Below, piece by piece: positions 1 through 11,509 of a DNA stretch of 64,000 nucleotides (its first letter is position 1; each line of letters starts with the position of its first letter). Source of the stretch: Microcebus murinus (Eukaryota > Chordata > Mammalia > Primates > Cheirogaleidae); the NCBI RefSeq assembly GCF_040939455.1, contig NC_134136.1, positions 107,248,014 through 107,312,013 of the forward strand. Reading direction: 5' to 3'. A model generated the notes under the pieces. That model did not search any database, had not been told where the DNA came from, and saw only the letters and a list, made by a program, of their open reading frames with translations. A program made the translations under genes and the position numbers.

Positions 1-1836
1 TAGACACACACTTTCCATTTAGGAGAGCATATGAAGTTAGGTATATAAGGCTCCTTCATATTGCAAAATCTATTATTCACGTAACTGCCTTTCTCTGATT
101 ACAGGTTTATAAATCACTCTGATTATTATGTGGATGCCTATCTAGGCACCCCTATTTCATTGATTCAAAGGAAGATTTGGAAACCATTTTATCACTTAAT
201 AAGAAAAGATCTATTTTAAACCTACTCTCACTATTTTAGAAAGGATAGAACACCCACAGGATAAATAGAGTATAAAGTCCAGGTAACAGGAACTGACTAC
301 CACATGTAGATTTAATCATTAAAAAACATATCAACAGGCCTATACTTTAAATTTATAAACTATAGCTCTTATCCACAGGGGTTGAAATCCATATTGTCAT
401 TGGACCTACTCTCTCTACCTCACTGTAGTAAGATAAAACTCATGAATCTAGACTAGGAGTAAATAGTGAGGCAACCCTCCCCTATGACACAAAATAAGGA
501 CATATGATTGATGTGATTTCTACCTTACAGCTAAAAACTGGAGCAGAGGGATGTTGATAATTTATAGAGGCAACAAGAAGAGGTTATAGGAGTGAGTGCT
601 CAGCCATGCATTATCCAAAGGGAAGAAACATTTCTAATAAACTTAATCTGATTCCAACCTCAAATCTCACATTTATGTTGTTAAAATTTGCCTTTCCGAG
701 TACATTTGCTTACCAAGAGCAATATATTGGTCAATTAGATAGGAGCATTCTCATTCTTATGATAAAAATCTCATTTAAAATTACTTAATTTTCATTTTGA
801 TTTATATCAATTTTTAAGCATCTTTAAAGTTAACTCTCCTTCCCTTCAATATGGATTTGCTAGATGATCTGAGGCAAACAGGCTTCTGGATCTGCAATAC
901 TGAGAACAAAATTCCTCTTGTTAAAAAGTTCACCAGCAAAAGGCTATCTTCAGAATGATTTCTGAGATTTTCCTGATGGGACCTACCACCACTACTCAAA
1001 GATCTTCTGTTCTGGAATTAATTCACGATCCCAAAGATCACTGAATTATCAGCTTCTATTACATCACAGCTTCTACCAAAATATCAGCTTCAATTATATT
1101 GCAGACATCAATTACTCTCAATCTGCTTCTCCAACTTCTCTTTTCACAGTGTGGTAAAGCTTTAAGAAAGTGAGAACAGAGCCTGCAGTTTCAAAGTTGG
1201 TACACCAGAACACATGCCTCATAGGCTAGAAGAGTAGAAGTCAGAATGTCATTATATTTTACCTATCATCCACATATCTGGAAGGTATGCCTATGTAGCA
1301 CCAGAGATAAGGATCAAAGTTATTTAAGTGTAATATAATAAAAATATAAATAAAGTGCTTCCTGTCAACTGAAGAAGCAAAAAATGAAATACCACCCAAT
1401 GGAGGATCTCCCCAGAGTGAAAAATTATACTAGAAATAGCGCCAAGAATAGAATTCCTGATTAAATAGTAAACCATGTTGCCTTTTAGAATATATGAATG
1501 AAATTGGCAAGAGTAAATAATTAATTATAGCTGATTAGTCTATCAAATCTCTTGGTAGAATAAGAAAAAATTAACTTTTTATAATTATTTGGAGTCGATG
1601 TACTTCAAATGCAGTATGCTTCATCCATGAGATATATACATTCTAAAGGCTTGTTACTAAAATCAAATAGGGCTATTCATGATACTGCAAGAAGGCAACA
1701 TTTTAAATATATGTAGAATATAGGAAAAGATAAGATACATAGTTTGTATCTTATGTATAGTATGTGGAAATGTCAAGTCTGAGATGAAAAGCATTAAATT
1801 ATATTAAAAATGGTAGTAGTCCAAAAATATACCAAC
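1..1836 (-). other. DMD: DMD intron 7 (partial)
   Basis: AT-rich intronic sequence downstream of exon 7 in the transcript. It begins gttggtatat and runs off the left edge. I recognise no repeat family, RNA gene or extended coding similarity in it. Short open frames, such as 606-788, have no recognisable protein content. Confidence 0.9.
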
Positions 1837-1955
1837 CTTCAGGATCAAGTAGTTTTTCTATGCCTAATTGATATTTTGCAATGTTGAATGCATGTTCCAG
1901 TCGTTGTGTGGCTGACTGCTGGCAGACCACACTATTCCAATCAAACAAGTCTGGC
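1837..1955 (-). CDS. DMD: Dystrophin exon 7 (CH2 domain)
   Basis: A 119 bp exon: one base completing the split Arg codon, then 39 codons ([39 protein letters not shown]), then one leftover base G that should begin the Asp codon finished by exon 8. It corresponds to human residues 177-217, the middle of CH2. The acceptor is tttgtgtgtgtgtatgtatgtgtttcag, a TG-rich pyrimidine tract; the donor is gttggtatat. The one difference from human that I see is K in FNIAKYQLG (human R), a conservative change. Exon 8 is outside the window. Because the phase is 2 to 1, skipping this exon alone breaks the reading frame. Confidence 0.98.
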
Positions 1956-2399
1956 CTGAAACACATACATACACACACACAAAGACAAATATAAATCAAT
2001 CTAGAATGTTCCATGGGATTCACTTCAATTATGAATTTTGATTGACAACCCATGCCCATAGTCCTTAAAAGTTGAATGTTAATCTTTATTACCCCTCAAT
2101 AACATTTCCCATAGAAACAAGTCACAATTTTAATTGAAAATTCTGATGGTATATATGCAATTTTATTTGTCAATTATACCTCAATAAAGATGGCGGGAGA
2201 AAATCCTGAAGAAAACAAAGAGTTATTTTACCGTATTCAAGCCACAAAAATGTATTGATCTCATCCAATCTCATGGATTTGAGTGCCAGCCACTTACTGG
2301 TAATTGCCAATTGTATAAGCCTAACCCAGACCTCTTCCCTGAACTCTAAACTCTAGATTTATCTGCCTACTCAATATCTCCACTTAGTCATCATAAGCC

Positions 2400-3224
2400 T
2401 CAAGCGTCCCAAACTGAGCTTCTAACATGTACCCTCATCCCACTCCCCAAAGCCCACCCACTTCTCTTGCAGTTCTCTCATCTTCAACAATGAATGAAAA
2501 GTTCAGACTTGCAGTTACTCAGATGATCATACTTGATAATTCTTTTACTCCCCCACAACATTTCATTCAAAATATTTGACCAGAATTTGACCACTTCTCA
2601 TTATCCTCACTTCCATCAGTCTAGTCCAAAATACCATTTTATCTTGCGTGGAATATTGCAATAGCCTAATTGCTTCCCCTTCTCTTGCTCTTTACCTTGC
2701 TAAGCAGTGTTCAACAGAGCTGCTGGAGTGATCTGTTAAAATATGTTTCCTCATATCTGTCTTTTCAAATCCCTGCTATAGGGAGGGTAAAAATCACATA
2801 TTTAACATGATCTGGTTCCCTATTAACTCTCTGATTTTATTTCTTGCCTCTCTCTTCATATTCCACAAACAGGATAGATAGTTTCCTACATTTGTATTTG
2901 TTGGAGTTCTCTTCTCCCAGACTTGGACATGGCTCACTCTTCAAAAATCACATTATTGATGAGTCCTTTCCCACCCAATCCCTATCTAAAATTGCATGCC
3001 CCAAATCAAACTTATACATACTTACTTTCTTTCACCTAAACTGCTTTATAGTATTCTCATTAGCACTTACTGCTATTTAACATATTATGTAATCTAAGTA
3101 AATTTATCTCTTTGTCTGTCTCCTCCACTAAAATGTAGAATATAGAATATTTTTTGACAGATTTGTTCACTGCTAGAAAACCAGCCTGGCATATATAGGG
3201 GTTCAATAAATATTTATCAACTGC
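2400..3224 (+). mobile_element. L2 LINE fossil (3' region)
   Basis: The sequence follows the L2 3' pattern in order: a degenerate 'gatctggttccctatt' area, then 'gcacttactgctatttaac', then 'tctgtctcctccactaaaatgtag', and finally 'cctggcatata' with 'ggttcaataaatatttatc'. It is strongly diverged and antisense to DMD. The 5' limit is approximate. Confidence 0.72.
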
Positions 3225-3382
3225 ATAAGAGAATAGATGAGCACATACTATACAAATATCATTTTACTGGATAACAGAGAAAGCACAAAGTAGTATAAGA
3301 GGCACTTTGTATATGGATTTTAAATCTAATAAGGAAGAAAAATGCAGAAGCTATAATAAGTTAATTAAAATTTCATTAAATT

Positions 3383-3998
3383 ATCTCCCATTCTGTAGGT
3401 TGTCTGTTTGCTTTCATGACTGTTTCTTTGGCTGTGCAGAAGCTTTTTAGTTTGATCAGATCTCATTTATTTATTTTTGTTGCTGCCGGGATTGCCTTTG
3501 AGGTCTTCTTCATAAATTCTTTGCATAGGCCGATGTCTAGGAGAGAGTTTCCAACATTTTCCTGTAGAATTCTAATAGTTTCATACCATAGGTTTACGTC
3601 TGTTGTTACCCAGCGTGAGTTGATTTTTGAGAGAGGTGAAAGGTGTGGATCCTGCTTCAGGCTTCTACAAGTGGCTATCCAGTTTTCCCAGCACCATTTA
3701 TTGAATAGGGATTCTTTTCCCCAGTGTATGCTTTTGTCTGCTTTGTCGAAGATTAGATGGCTATATGAGGATGGCTTTATATCAGTGTGCTCAGTTCTGT
3801 TCCACTGGTCAATATTCCTACATTTATAGGGTGGGAGGGGGGAGGAGGGGACGGGTATGTACATACATGAGGGAGATATGTACCGTCTGGGGGATGGTCA
3901 CTCTTGAAGCTTAGACTTGTGGGAGGAGGGGGGAAAGGGCATTATTCGCAACCTTAAATTTTGTATTCTCATAATATGCTGAAATAAAATAATCATTA
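3383..3998. mobile_element. 5'-inverted (twin-primed) L1 insertion
   Basis: Two parts of one L1 meet head to head. Positions 3383-3828 are ORF2 sequence in the minus direction (its minus frame contains [20 protein letters not shown] and [15 protein letters not shown]). Positions 3829-3998 are L1 3' UTR in the plus direction: a G-rich tract at 3829-3852, then 'tatgtacatacatgaggg', ending 'ataatatgctgaaataaaa'. The intervening end of ORF2 is missing. This order is the signature of twin priming. A clean target-site duplication is not evident; 'tcattaaa' occurs on both sides. Confidence 0.8.
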
Positions 3999-4449
3999 AA
4001 AAGTTAAATGTGAAAAAACATATAATAAGATAAAAGGTATTTTAAAATATGAAGAGGTTAAGAACATTTTTGGAGGCTAAAGGGGATCTTAAATGGTGGC
4101 TTGGGTTTGGATTAGGTATTTGAGAACATAATTCTATGTTGTGTGAATATTTGAGAATCAAAGATTTTAGGGAAGAAAAAAGCAAAACATGCTTAGGGTA
4201 ATCAAGACCTCACAGGCCTCCATTAGGAGATTCCAAGTATCATGTAGTGGGAGATAAGATTAAAAGAAGGAATCTGGATTAATTTGCATAAGGCCTTGGT
4301 TGTTCAGGAATTCAATTTATCCCAACAGCATTGGAAATCATTGGGATAGCAGTTCTTGACCTTCTCTGGATCACAGACACCTCTGAGAATCTGATGAGAA
4401 CTATTCAACTTCTACTCAGAAAAATACTTATCCATAACTGTAAATAGGA

Positions 4450-4690
4450 TATACATACATTTATTTCGAACTATTACAGGGGTACAAATGTTTATGGTTA
4501 CATGGATTGTTTTTGTAATGCTTGAGTCAGATTTAAAAGTGTGTCTATCACCCAGATAGTGAAAATTGTACCCATCAGGTAGGTTTTCAACCATCCCCTT
4601 CTCCTGCTTGATTTCCATTGAGTTTCACTTCTCTCTATGCACATGTGTGCTCATCAGTTAGTTTCAATTTAATAGTGAGTACATACAATT
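4450..4690 (-). mobile_element. L1 3'-end fragment
   Basis: Minus-strand L1 3' UTR in the DMD sense orientation. On the plus strand it shows 'ttacaggggtacaaatg', 'ttgtaatgcttgagtcag', 'atcacccagatagtg' and 'ttagtttcaatttaatagtg', parallel to the better copy at 21813-22290. The octamer 'tacataca' at 4452-4459 and 4680-4687 may be a target-site duplication, though the second copy could be L1 sequence. Confidence 0.78.
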
Positions 4691-5431
4691 TTAGGACATT
4701 TTGATCTGTCAATGGACTCCTGCTTAAGAACTCATGCTATGCAAGGGAAGAAATTACAAAGGTGAGTTAACTGTTATTTTCTAAGACCATAATTCAAAAT
4801 AAAGGTACAAATTTATTTCTCATTTTCATTTCTTTAGTTGCTCATACTGTAATTAATACACCACAATTTTGTACACCTATTAGGAAATCTATCCTTCTTA
4901 AGTGTTCCAAATAACTCCAAACAGCTAACAAACAATGTCTTGGAACCTAAAATATTTACAAATTGTGAAATGCATCTAGTTGTGGGAAGAATATAAGAGA
5001 TAAATAATTAAAGTCTAGACTAACTAGGGGGCTTTTAACGTCACTATGCAACCTCTGCCCCATCTTCATTTCTTTGTCTCTAGGCAATGGAAGTGGAAAA
5101 AGAATATAGGTAGGAGTATATGAGAAACTAGTTTTCCCACCTAGAATACAGTAAACAAGGATAAATGAGTATGATGAGAAAAAAAGAGAGAATTGCTTAC
5201 GCATTCTTACCCTTTTCCATTCTATTCCTTCCCCTTCCTCTTGGCCACTAACTAACCACCTGGGTGTGGGGATATGATACCAAAGTCATATACTTTATAA
5301 TATTTGAGCTTCAGCATTCCCATTTAAAAAAGGATTGTACTTAATATCCTGTGGGGTTATCTCTAGCATTAAAAATTAATCTAATTGTTTTAAATTATTA
5401 ACATTAATTAACATTTTAAATATCTATCATT

Positions 5432-5763
5432 TCTTTTTATTTCAGGATATTATGGGGTTACAAACACTTTAGTTACATATATTGCCAAGCATGCTCAAAC
5501 CCCAGACATCATGCACCATCCCCATTAGGTGTGAATTTACCCATCTCCTCCTCCCCCTTCCATCTTCAATTCAATTCCCATTGAATTTTACTTCTGTATG
5601 TGCACATAAGTGTTGACCAGTCAGTAACAATTTGATGGTGAGTATATGTGGTGTTTGTTTTTCCATTCTTGTGATACTTCACTTAGAAGAATGGGCTCCA
5701 GCTCTATCCAGGATAGTATAAGGGGTATTTTTTCATCATTTTTTATGGCTGAGTAGTACTCTA
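5432..5763 (-). mobile_element. L1 3'-end fragment
   Basis: Plus-strand view: 'atttcaggatattatgggg', then the C-rich pyrimidine tract at 5541-5560, 'caatttgatggtgagtat', 'ttcacttagaagaatgggc' and 'atggctgagtagtact', which is the reverse complement of the L1 ORF2 end and 3' UTR. The imperfect flanks 'atctatcattt' (5422-5432) and 'atctatgattt' (5764-5774) look like a diverged target-site duplication. Confidence 0.85.
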
Positions 5764-5914
5764 ATCTATGATTTTTAAATGCATAAAAATTGTAACTCTA
5801 ACCCACTGTAGAGGAAAGCTATATAGCTTTGTATGCTAACCTAGACCATAATTCATAAATAAGAACATGCAACCAGGGATCATCAGACTTTCAATGATGT
5901 GGGCATCATGACTA

Positions 5915-6070
5915 GGAGAGTGTAAATTCTGGCTCTACCACAAATTAGCCAAATGGTCTTAGGTAAATCACATAACATCTCTGTGGCTCAGTTTGTCAAT
6001 TTTTGAAATGGAGATAATGATAGTATGTATGCCATGAAAAACAGGATATTTTACTTAAAACAGTGTCAAC
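5915..6070 (+). mobile_element. MIR SINE fossil
   Basis: Matches the MIR core and tail in order: 'ttctggctctaccacaaat', 'tggtcttaggtaaatcac', 'ctctgtggctcagtttgtc' and 'aaatggagataatgatagta'. Antisense to DMD. Confidence 0.8.
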
Positions 6071-7967
6071 AAAACAATAATTGTTTAAAAACATTGTCTT
6101 CTAATACTTTATTCTAAGGTTAATTGTAATTATATAACAACAGTCATGTATTTTAAACTTGTAGACTCAATCTAAGAACACCTATCGTTACAGAACAAGT
6201 ATAAATGTCACAAACATTGCCGATGCAAGAATAATAATATAATAATAAAATTGGAGGTAGAAGAGAGAAGTAAGGATAAATGTGATCATTTCCTTATTGT
6301 CCGTGTCATATAGTTTATAGTTCCTTTCTAAACTTGATGAAAACAACAAAAAAGAGGTACACTGATATCATTTAAAGTAATAACGGTGAAAATTATAGAA
6401 TTATAAGAATAAAATGATTATAATGTAATTAATAAAATTAATAAGTAGATAAGGGTGGCAGATAATATCCATGGGCTTCCTGATAAGGAGAAAAGATATA
6501 TACTATCATAAATTGATTCCATATCATTATGATAATTATCAGAAAAAAGTCAAAGTATCTGACAGTGACTGCATCTAATGACTGGAATGTGATGGGCTAC
6601 AGAAAAAGTCATGAAGACACATTTTGTTTCTTTTCTTCTCTTGCCTTGGGCTTTAATGTCTGATTATTTTAAAAAAAAAACTATTATGTTCTGATAATAA
6701 ATTAAAATAAGGGATTAGGAACAGAACTTAATCACAGCTGTATAGCTTTTGCAAATTTATCTGTATATTTTGAGCATATTTTAGTTAATTATTATTTTTT
6801 CCACAACAGTAGAATCTGGCTTCCTTTTAATAGCACTATAGTGGACTTTGTGTTTCAACACAAAACTTTTAATTTCCAGGGACTTTGCCAATTTCTGTGC
6901 TCTACATTAATTACATGTCTTTGTTCTATATAGCTTAGTCACTCAATTATTGAAATCAGGACACCTCATGACATTCTTAAGTGTACCAATGACAATCACT
7001 TTGGAACAGAAAGTTCAACCATTTTTTTCTTTAGATAAACAATATGAACATCTGACAAATACAAAAAGGGGAAAATGATTCATGAAAGAGCATTAAACAA
7101 CTAAGAGGAAGCTCTTAAAAGTAACCATGTAATGTATAACAGGTAGTTACTGATGATTCATTCAATATGTCAGGAGAGAATATGTAAATGAAGATATTAT
7201 GAAAGAGAAACAGTGGGTCAGGGACTGATGTAGCAGGGCGATCTAGATATGTATGCTGTATTACCTACAAATATATTCAGACATAATTAAATAGAATACC
7301 AACAAATGTAGGACGTGAACATGCTTGCAGGATCGGAGCCTTTCACTTGAAGGGACAATGATAAAGAACAAACAAAGACCGCAAATCCTGATCCTCGGTG
7401 TTTTTGTTCATCTGCAAATGTGTACATGAACAGCAAGATCAATATTTTCAGTCCCTTAGTGTGATGCATGTGGGTGCATAAATGAGCACTGGCTTATGAT
7501 GCAGAATGAACATCTCTATCCCTTCTCATCTGACTGTATTGAAGCCATGAAAAATTTTTCTTCTGTCATACATATGAAAAAAATGTGTTAACATGGATTA
7601 AACATGCCTATTGAATGTGAATCTGCCTTCTTTCTAAAATCAGGGTGCTGAGTAATTCATCTGGAAACCCAATCTGGATGGGGTTAATTAAACCCAGCTG
7701 GAGCAAGGCACCTGACAAAGATGCTTATTTAAGAGTGTGTTTGCTCTTGGATTGAGCTTTACTGTGAAGAAAAACTATATTCTGAGATTTTCTAGAAGTA
7801 AGATTGGCATAAGAATTTGGTAGACTTCTCAAAAATGAAAATAAGGGAAGATGTGGTCCAGTGGCATTTCAAACTGTTAATTAAGGCAATGTATTTATCC
7901 CTGGGTTGGGTGAAACAGGAAACAGGAAGACCAAATAGATATTCCTTAGAGTAAATATACTATACAT

Positions 7968-7997
7968 GATATGTGTGTGGGTGTACATACACATGTA

Positions 7998-8033
<36 letters not shown>

Positions 8034-8125
8034 GCATATATGGTATAGTATAAATGATGAAGTATATATATTGTATAGTGTATCTCATATAGTATGTACA
8101 CACACATATATGTGTATGTATATTT
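7968..8125. repeat. Compound TG/TA microsatellite
   Basis: A (TG)n run at about 7997-8010 passes directly into (TA)n at 8011-8032, followed by degenerate TA/CA repeats to about 8120. Confidence 0.9.
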
Positions 8126-8952
8126 TTTTACTACATGGTTTTCCTTTTTTTCTTGAACTGTTATTAATTCATTTACTGAACTTTTTTATAAAAGAAAAGC
8201 AAACAACTATTTTGCCATCCTAGGAAACAATATTATATGGAATATGGTTACTGAATTTGTTTCACTATATTACATTGAGTTCTTTTAATGAAGATCCACA
8301 AAAGAACTCTCTCTTGCTTTATAGCAATTGCTTTGTTGTTCCAGAGAAATTGTTTCTTTTGATAGTCTGAGCACTGAGTCATACAATTAATTGTGTTCTG
8401 CTCTTTGTCTTGGTTTCTAAGGTGCCCTAATCCTCTTATAACCCTGAACTAGAAGAACATATACAGGGCCTTATGATGTTTATCTAAGCATGTATCTGAT
8501 AAGACAAATGTTTCTTTTTCTTCATTATTTATCTAATAATGGTAATTAATTTTACTACAACCACTAACATGAAATTTGGAACCATATTGAGCTCTGTACT
8601 TTAGGCTCATACCAATATATTATTTGTATGTAAAGACCAACTTCATTCTCAGCAAAGTTAGAATACAACCTGGATTTTCTGGGAGTCCCAGTGTCAAATA
8701 TGCTGATCCTCTTCCCCAACCATAAGCAATTTCATGCTCCATAATTTTATCATTTAAATAATTAGATGATATATCACATAAAATGTAGAAAATATTCTTA
8801 ATCAGCCCAATCCAAATGGATCGTTAGATCAACACAGTCAACATACATAACATGTCACATAGTAGAAAATGATCTGGAACCACATTGGGGAAAAATATAT
8901 CATCACAGTCTAAATCAATACTTAGATAAATTAAATAATGTCTCAGAAGTCT

Positions 8953-9238
8953 TTTTTTTTCAATTTCTGGGTTAAACAATACAGAAATTCTTATTTTTTT
9001 TTATTTCAGCATATTATGGGGGTTCAAATGTTAAGGTTACGTATATTGCCCTTGCCCCCTCTACTCCCTCGAGTCAGAGCTTCAAGCGTGACTATTCCCT
9101 AGACAGTGCACATCGCACTCATTATGTATGTATATATCCATCCCCTCCTCCCCCCTCCCATCTGCCCCACACCCAATAAATGTTATTCCTATGTGTCCAC
9201 TTAAGTGTTGGTCAGTGAAACCAATTTGTTGGTGAGTA
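8953..9238 (-). mobile_element. L1 3' end inserted beside exon 6
   Basis: Minus-strand L1 tail, sense with DMD. Plus-strand view: T-run at 8992-9000, 'atttcagcatattatgggg', a C-rich tract at 9144-9158, 'ttaagtgttggtcagtgaa' and 'caatttgttggtgagtaca'. It is flanked by 'cagaagtct' at 8944-8952 and 9239-9247. Between the L1 T-run and the left repeat lie about 30 bp and a second T-run (8953-8960), which may be a short 3' transduction. In the alternative, the repeat is 'acagaa' next to the first T-run, with no transduction. Either way the insertion ends within about 15 bp of the exon 6 donor. Confidence 0.85.
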
Positions 9239-9253
9239 CAGAAGTCTCCTTAC

Positions 9254-9426
9254 CTATGACTATGGATGAGAGCATTCAAAGCCAGGCCATCAGACCAACT
9301 GGTGGTGAAGTTGATGACATTAACCTGTGGATAATTACGAGTTGATTGTCGGACCCAGCTCAGGAGAATCTTTTCACTGTTGGTTTGTTGCAATCCAGCC
9401 ATGATATTTTTCATTACATTTTTGAC
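9254..9426 (-). CDS. DMD: Dystrophin exon 6 (CH1-CH2 linker and start of CH2)
   Basis: A 173 bp exon: 57 codons plus two bases, phase 0 to 2. It reads [19 protein letters not shown], then [18 protein letters not shown], then [17 protein letters not shown], and the split codon AG|G (Arg) joins exon 7. It corresponds to human residues 120-177: the linker, actin-binding site 3 (about 131-147) and the first CH2 helices, with the CH signature [13 protein letters not shown]. The acceptor is tttcttttcacatgtag and the donor gtaaggagac. The methionine codons at 9412-9414 and 9400-9402 correspond to human M124 and M128. An L1 fragment begins just after the donor in intron 6. I see no amino-acid change from the human sequence I remember. 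Confidence 0.98.
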
Positions 9427-9789
9427 CTACATGTGAAAAGAAAGTTTCATAAGAGAATGCATTCCCTGAACAAGAACTATGCAAACATAAGTATGAATGT
9501 GTTTGATCTTCAGTGATAAATAGTGGGAACTTTAGGAACAATAGTACTGAGAAGTAATAGATTCTACAAGAACTGATTCCATTATAACTGGTTAGGAGTC
9601 TATTTTGATTGGTTGTCATACCATTTACTGAATTCTGTCATATTCAACTGTGCATTTACTGTCTTTATAATTGCTCTCTTCTTGCTTTCAGTGGATAGGC
9701 TAGAGAAGAGAGTATATAAAATATTAGACCTATTTGTTGTTAACCAAGGACTTAAGATATATCAGTGAGTTTGGGGTAGGAGCAAATAG

Positions 9790-9945
9790 TACAGTGAGTG
9801 TAGTAGTACATAAAAGAATGTTTCTTCTAAAGCCTAAGTTCAAATTTTGCCTTTGCTATTAACTAAATTCTGTTAATTCAGTAAGTTCCCCTTTTTAAGC
9901 CTCAATTTCCTTGTATCTTATATACAAGATTTTGTAAGAATAAAA
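9790..9945 (+). mobile_element. MIR SINE fossil
   Basis: Degenerate MIR order: 'cctaagttcaaattttgcc', 'tgctattaactaaattctg', 'agtaagttcccctttttaag' and 'cctcaatttccttgtatc'. Confidence 0.6.
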
Positions 9946-11509
9946 GTCCAAAATACAGTAAAATAAACCACCTAGATTCATACTATAACTTAAACTTTAT
10001 CTAACTTTATTGACTGAACTGAAAAACCTTACAGATGTCTATTTAAAATAAAGGGAAAAAGCAACAAAAAATAAACAAAATAAAGAACAGGGATATTTAT
10101 CCCTAAGAGCAGTAAATGTATGGCTTTGGTTTTATTTTCATTAATTGGTTTCTGTACATTGGATTCTCTCCAAAGCTTTGTGTGTGTATAAATGCTATTC
10201 AGCAGGTTATTGTATTTCAAAGTTTCATTCCACTAACTAATCTGATGCAGAAATCCATTCTAAGCATTTTTCCTAAGTTTCAAGAATTCAGTGACACCTC
10301 ATTATACAACAAACTGACTACATATTTTATTAAAGGAATATTTACTAGGCTACTTTTTAAATATAAGCCAGGCCCCTTATGAGATATTTGAAGAAAGTAC
10401 ATATGTAAATGTGATTAGTCGTTACCACCCAGGGCTTTCCTTTTGGGAAGTATAAGGTCCATATACTATCAACATTTGATCAGATGATGAATATTTATTG
10501 TGTATTCTAAATATGTCATTTTATTTTCTTTTTCATCCATATAGAAGTTAACAAATGCCTTTGGGGCAAATACATATTTTATCATCTCCAATGTTTGTCA
10601 TCTTTTTATGAAAGATTCAATGCAAGTTTTAGGATATAGTATTAAATCTCATTTTAAAATACTTTAAAAACATTTCAGATGATGTTTTGTAAATATGATA
10701 ATAACTTGAAGATATGAAATCTTTGCATATATTTGTCACAACCCCTTGATACCTAAATCCATTATTTAGGGGTGGATTATCTAGTTTTCTTAATTCTTTC
10801 CTGACCTGCTTATTTTGTCAGTTACTCAGTGAATAAATAGGCCAAATAATTATAAAAGATATATAATTTTTCTCATAACATTCTAAAATTATAAAGTGCA
10901 CAACCTTCAAGTACAGTGATTGCTGGACTTGTACTTTGTGTCCTGTGCCGAATGAGGGTTGGAATCAGTAGATAGTGGCTTAGTAGTGGTGATGGATTTG
11001 CAATGATCAGGCAACCCTTTAATGATGAATGGGATTCATTTGTGAAATGCTTGGCCAGACCGCCCTCTATGTGGGTAATGTTAAAGGACAATACAGTATT
11101 CAATCCAAAACTCCTATAGCATCATTATGTCACTAATTCGGCTTATCAGCCTCAACCTTATTGGTATTGCTTCTACTTGGGTACTGATGTTGCTGACAAA
11201 AAGTAAAAGGTAATGTGTAATAATTACTTCTTCTTCTCCTACTTAAGAGACAGTCATCAAGAAACGAGTGAGCTGGTGCTAAAGGTGAGTCTGTAAGCAG
11301 AAAATTTTCCTCTCCTCAGATCTTACTGCCCCTATGAAAGACTCAATTTAAACACAAGTGTGTGCATGTTGGTGCATACAGTTTTATAAATTTGTTTTTA
11401 AAAAAATATTGAACTGTCTATGAGCAGTGATTTTTAAAAATGACTAGGAGTTAACCAGGCAAAGAAAATATGATCGATATGGACATGTACCATCAAGATT
11501 CACCTTCAA

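Larger units (their letters stand above)
1956..9253 (-). other. DMD: DMD intron 6
   Basis: A 7298 bp intron between exons 6 and 7. It holds an L2 fossil, a 5'-inverted L1, three L1 3'-end fragments, a MIR and a TG/TA microsatellite, listed separately. A stretch near 2140-2200 ending 'cctcaataaa' may be the tail of an old L1. I cannot assign 6080-7965 or 8130-8940. Confidence 0.95.

Noticed and set aside
1799..2059. An 86-codon minus-strand frame read as a gene
   Set aside because: The dystrophin part stops at the exon 7 borders; the start of the frame is the TG-repeat acceptor region.
3416..3829. A 137-codon plus-strand frame
   Set aside because: It is the antisense shadow of inverted L1 ORF2; the minus frame over the same bases is the L1-like one.
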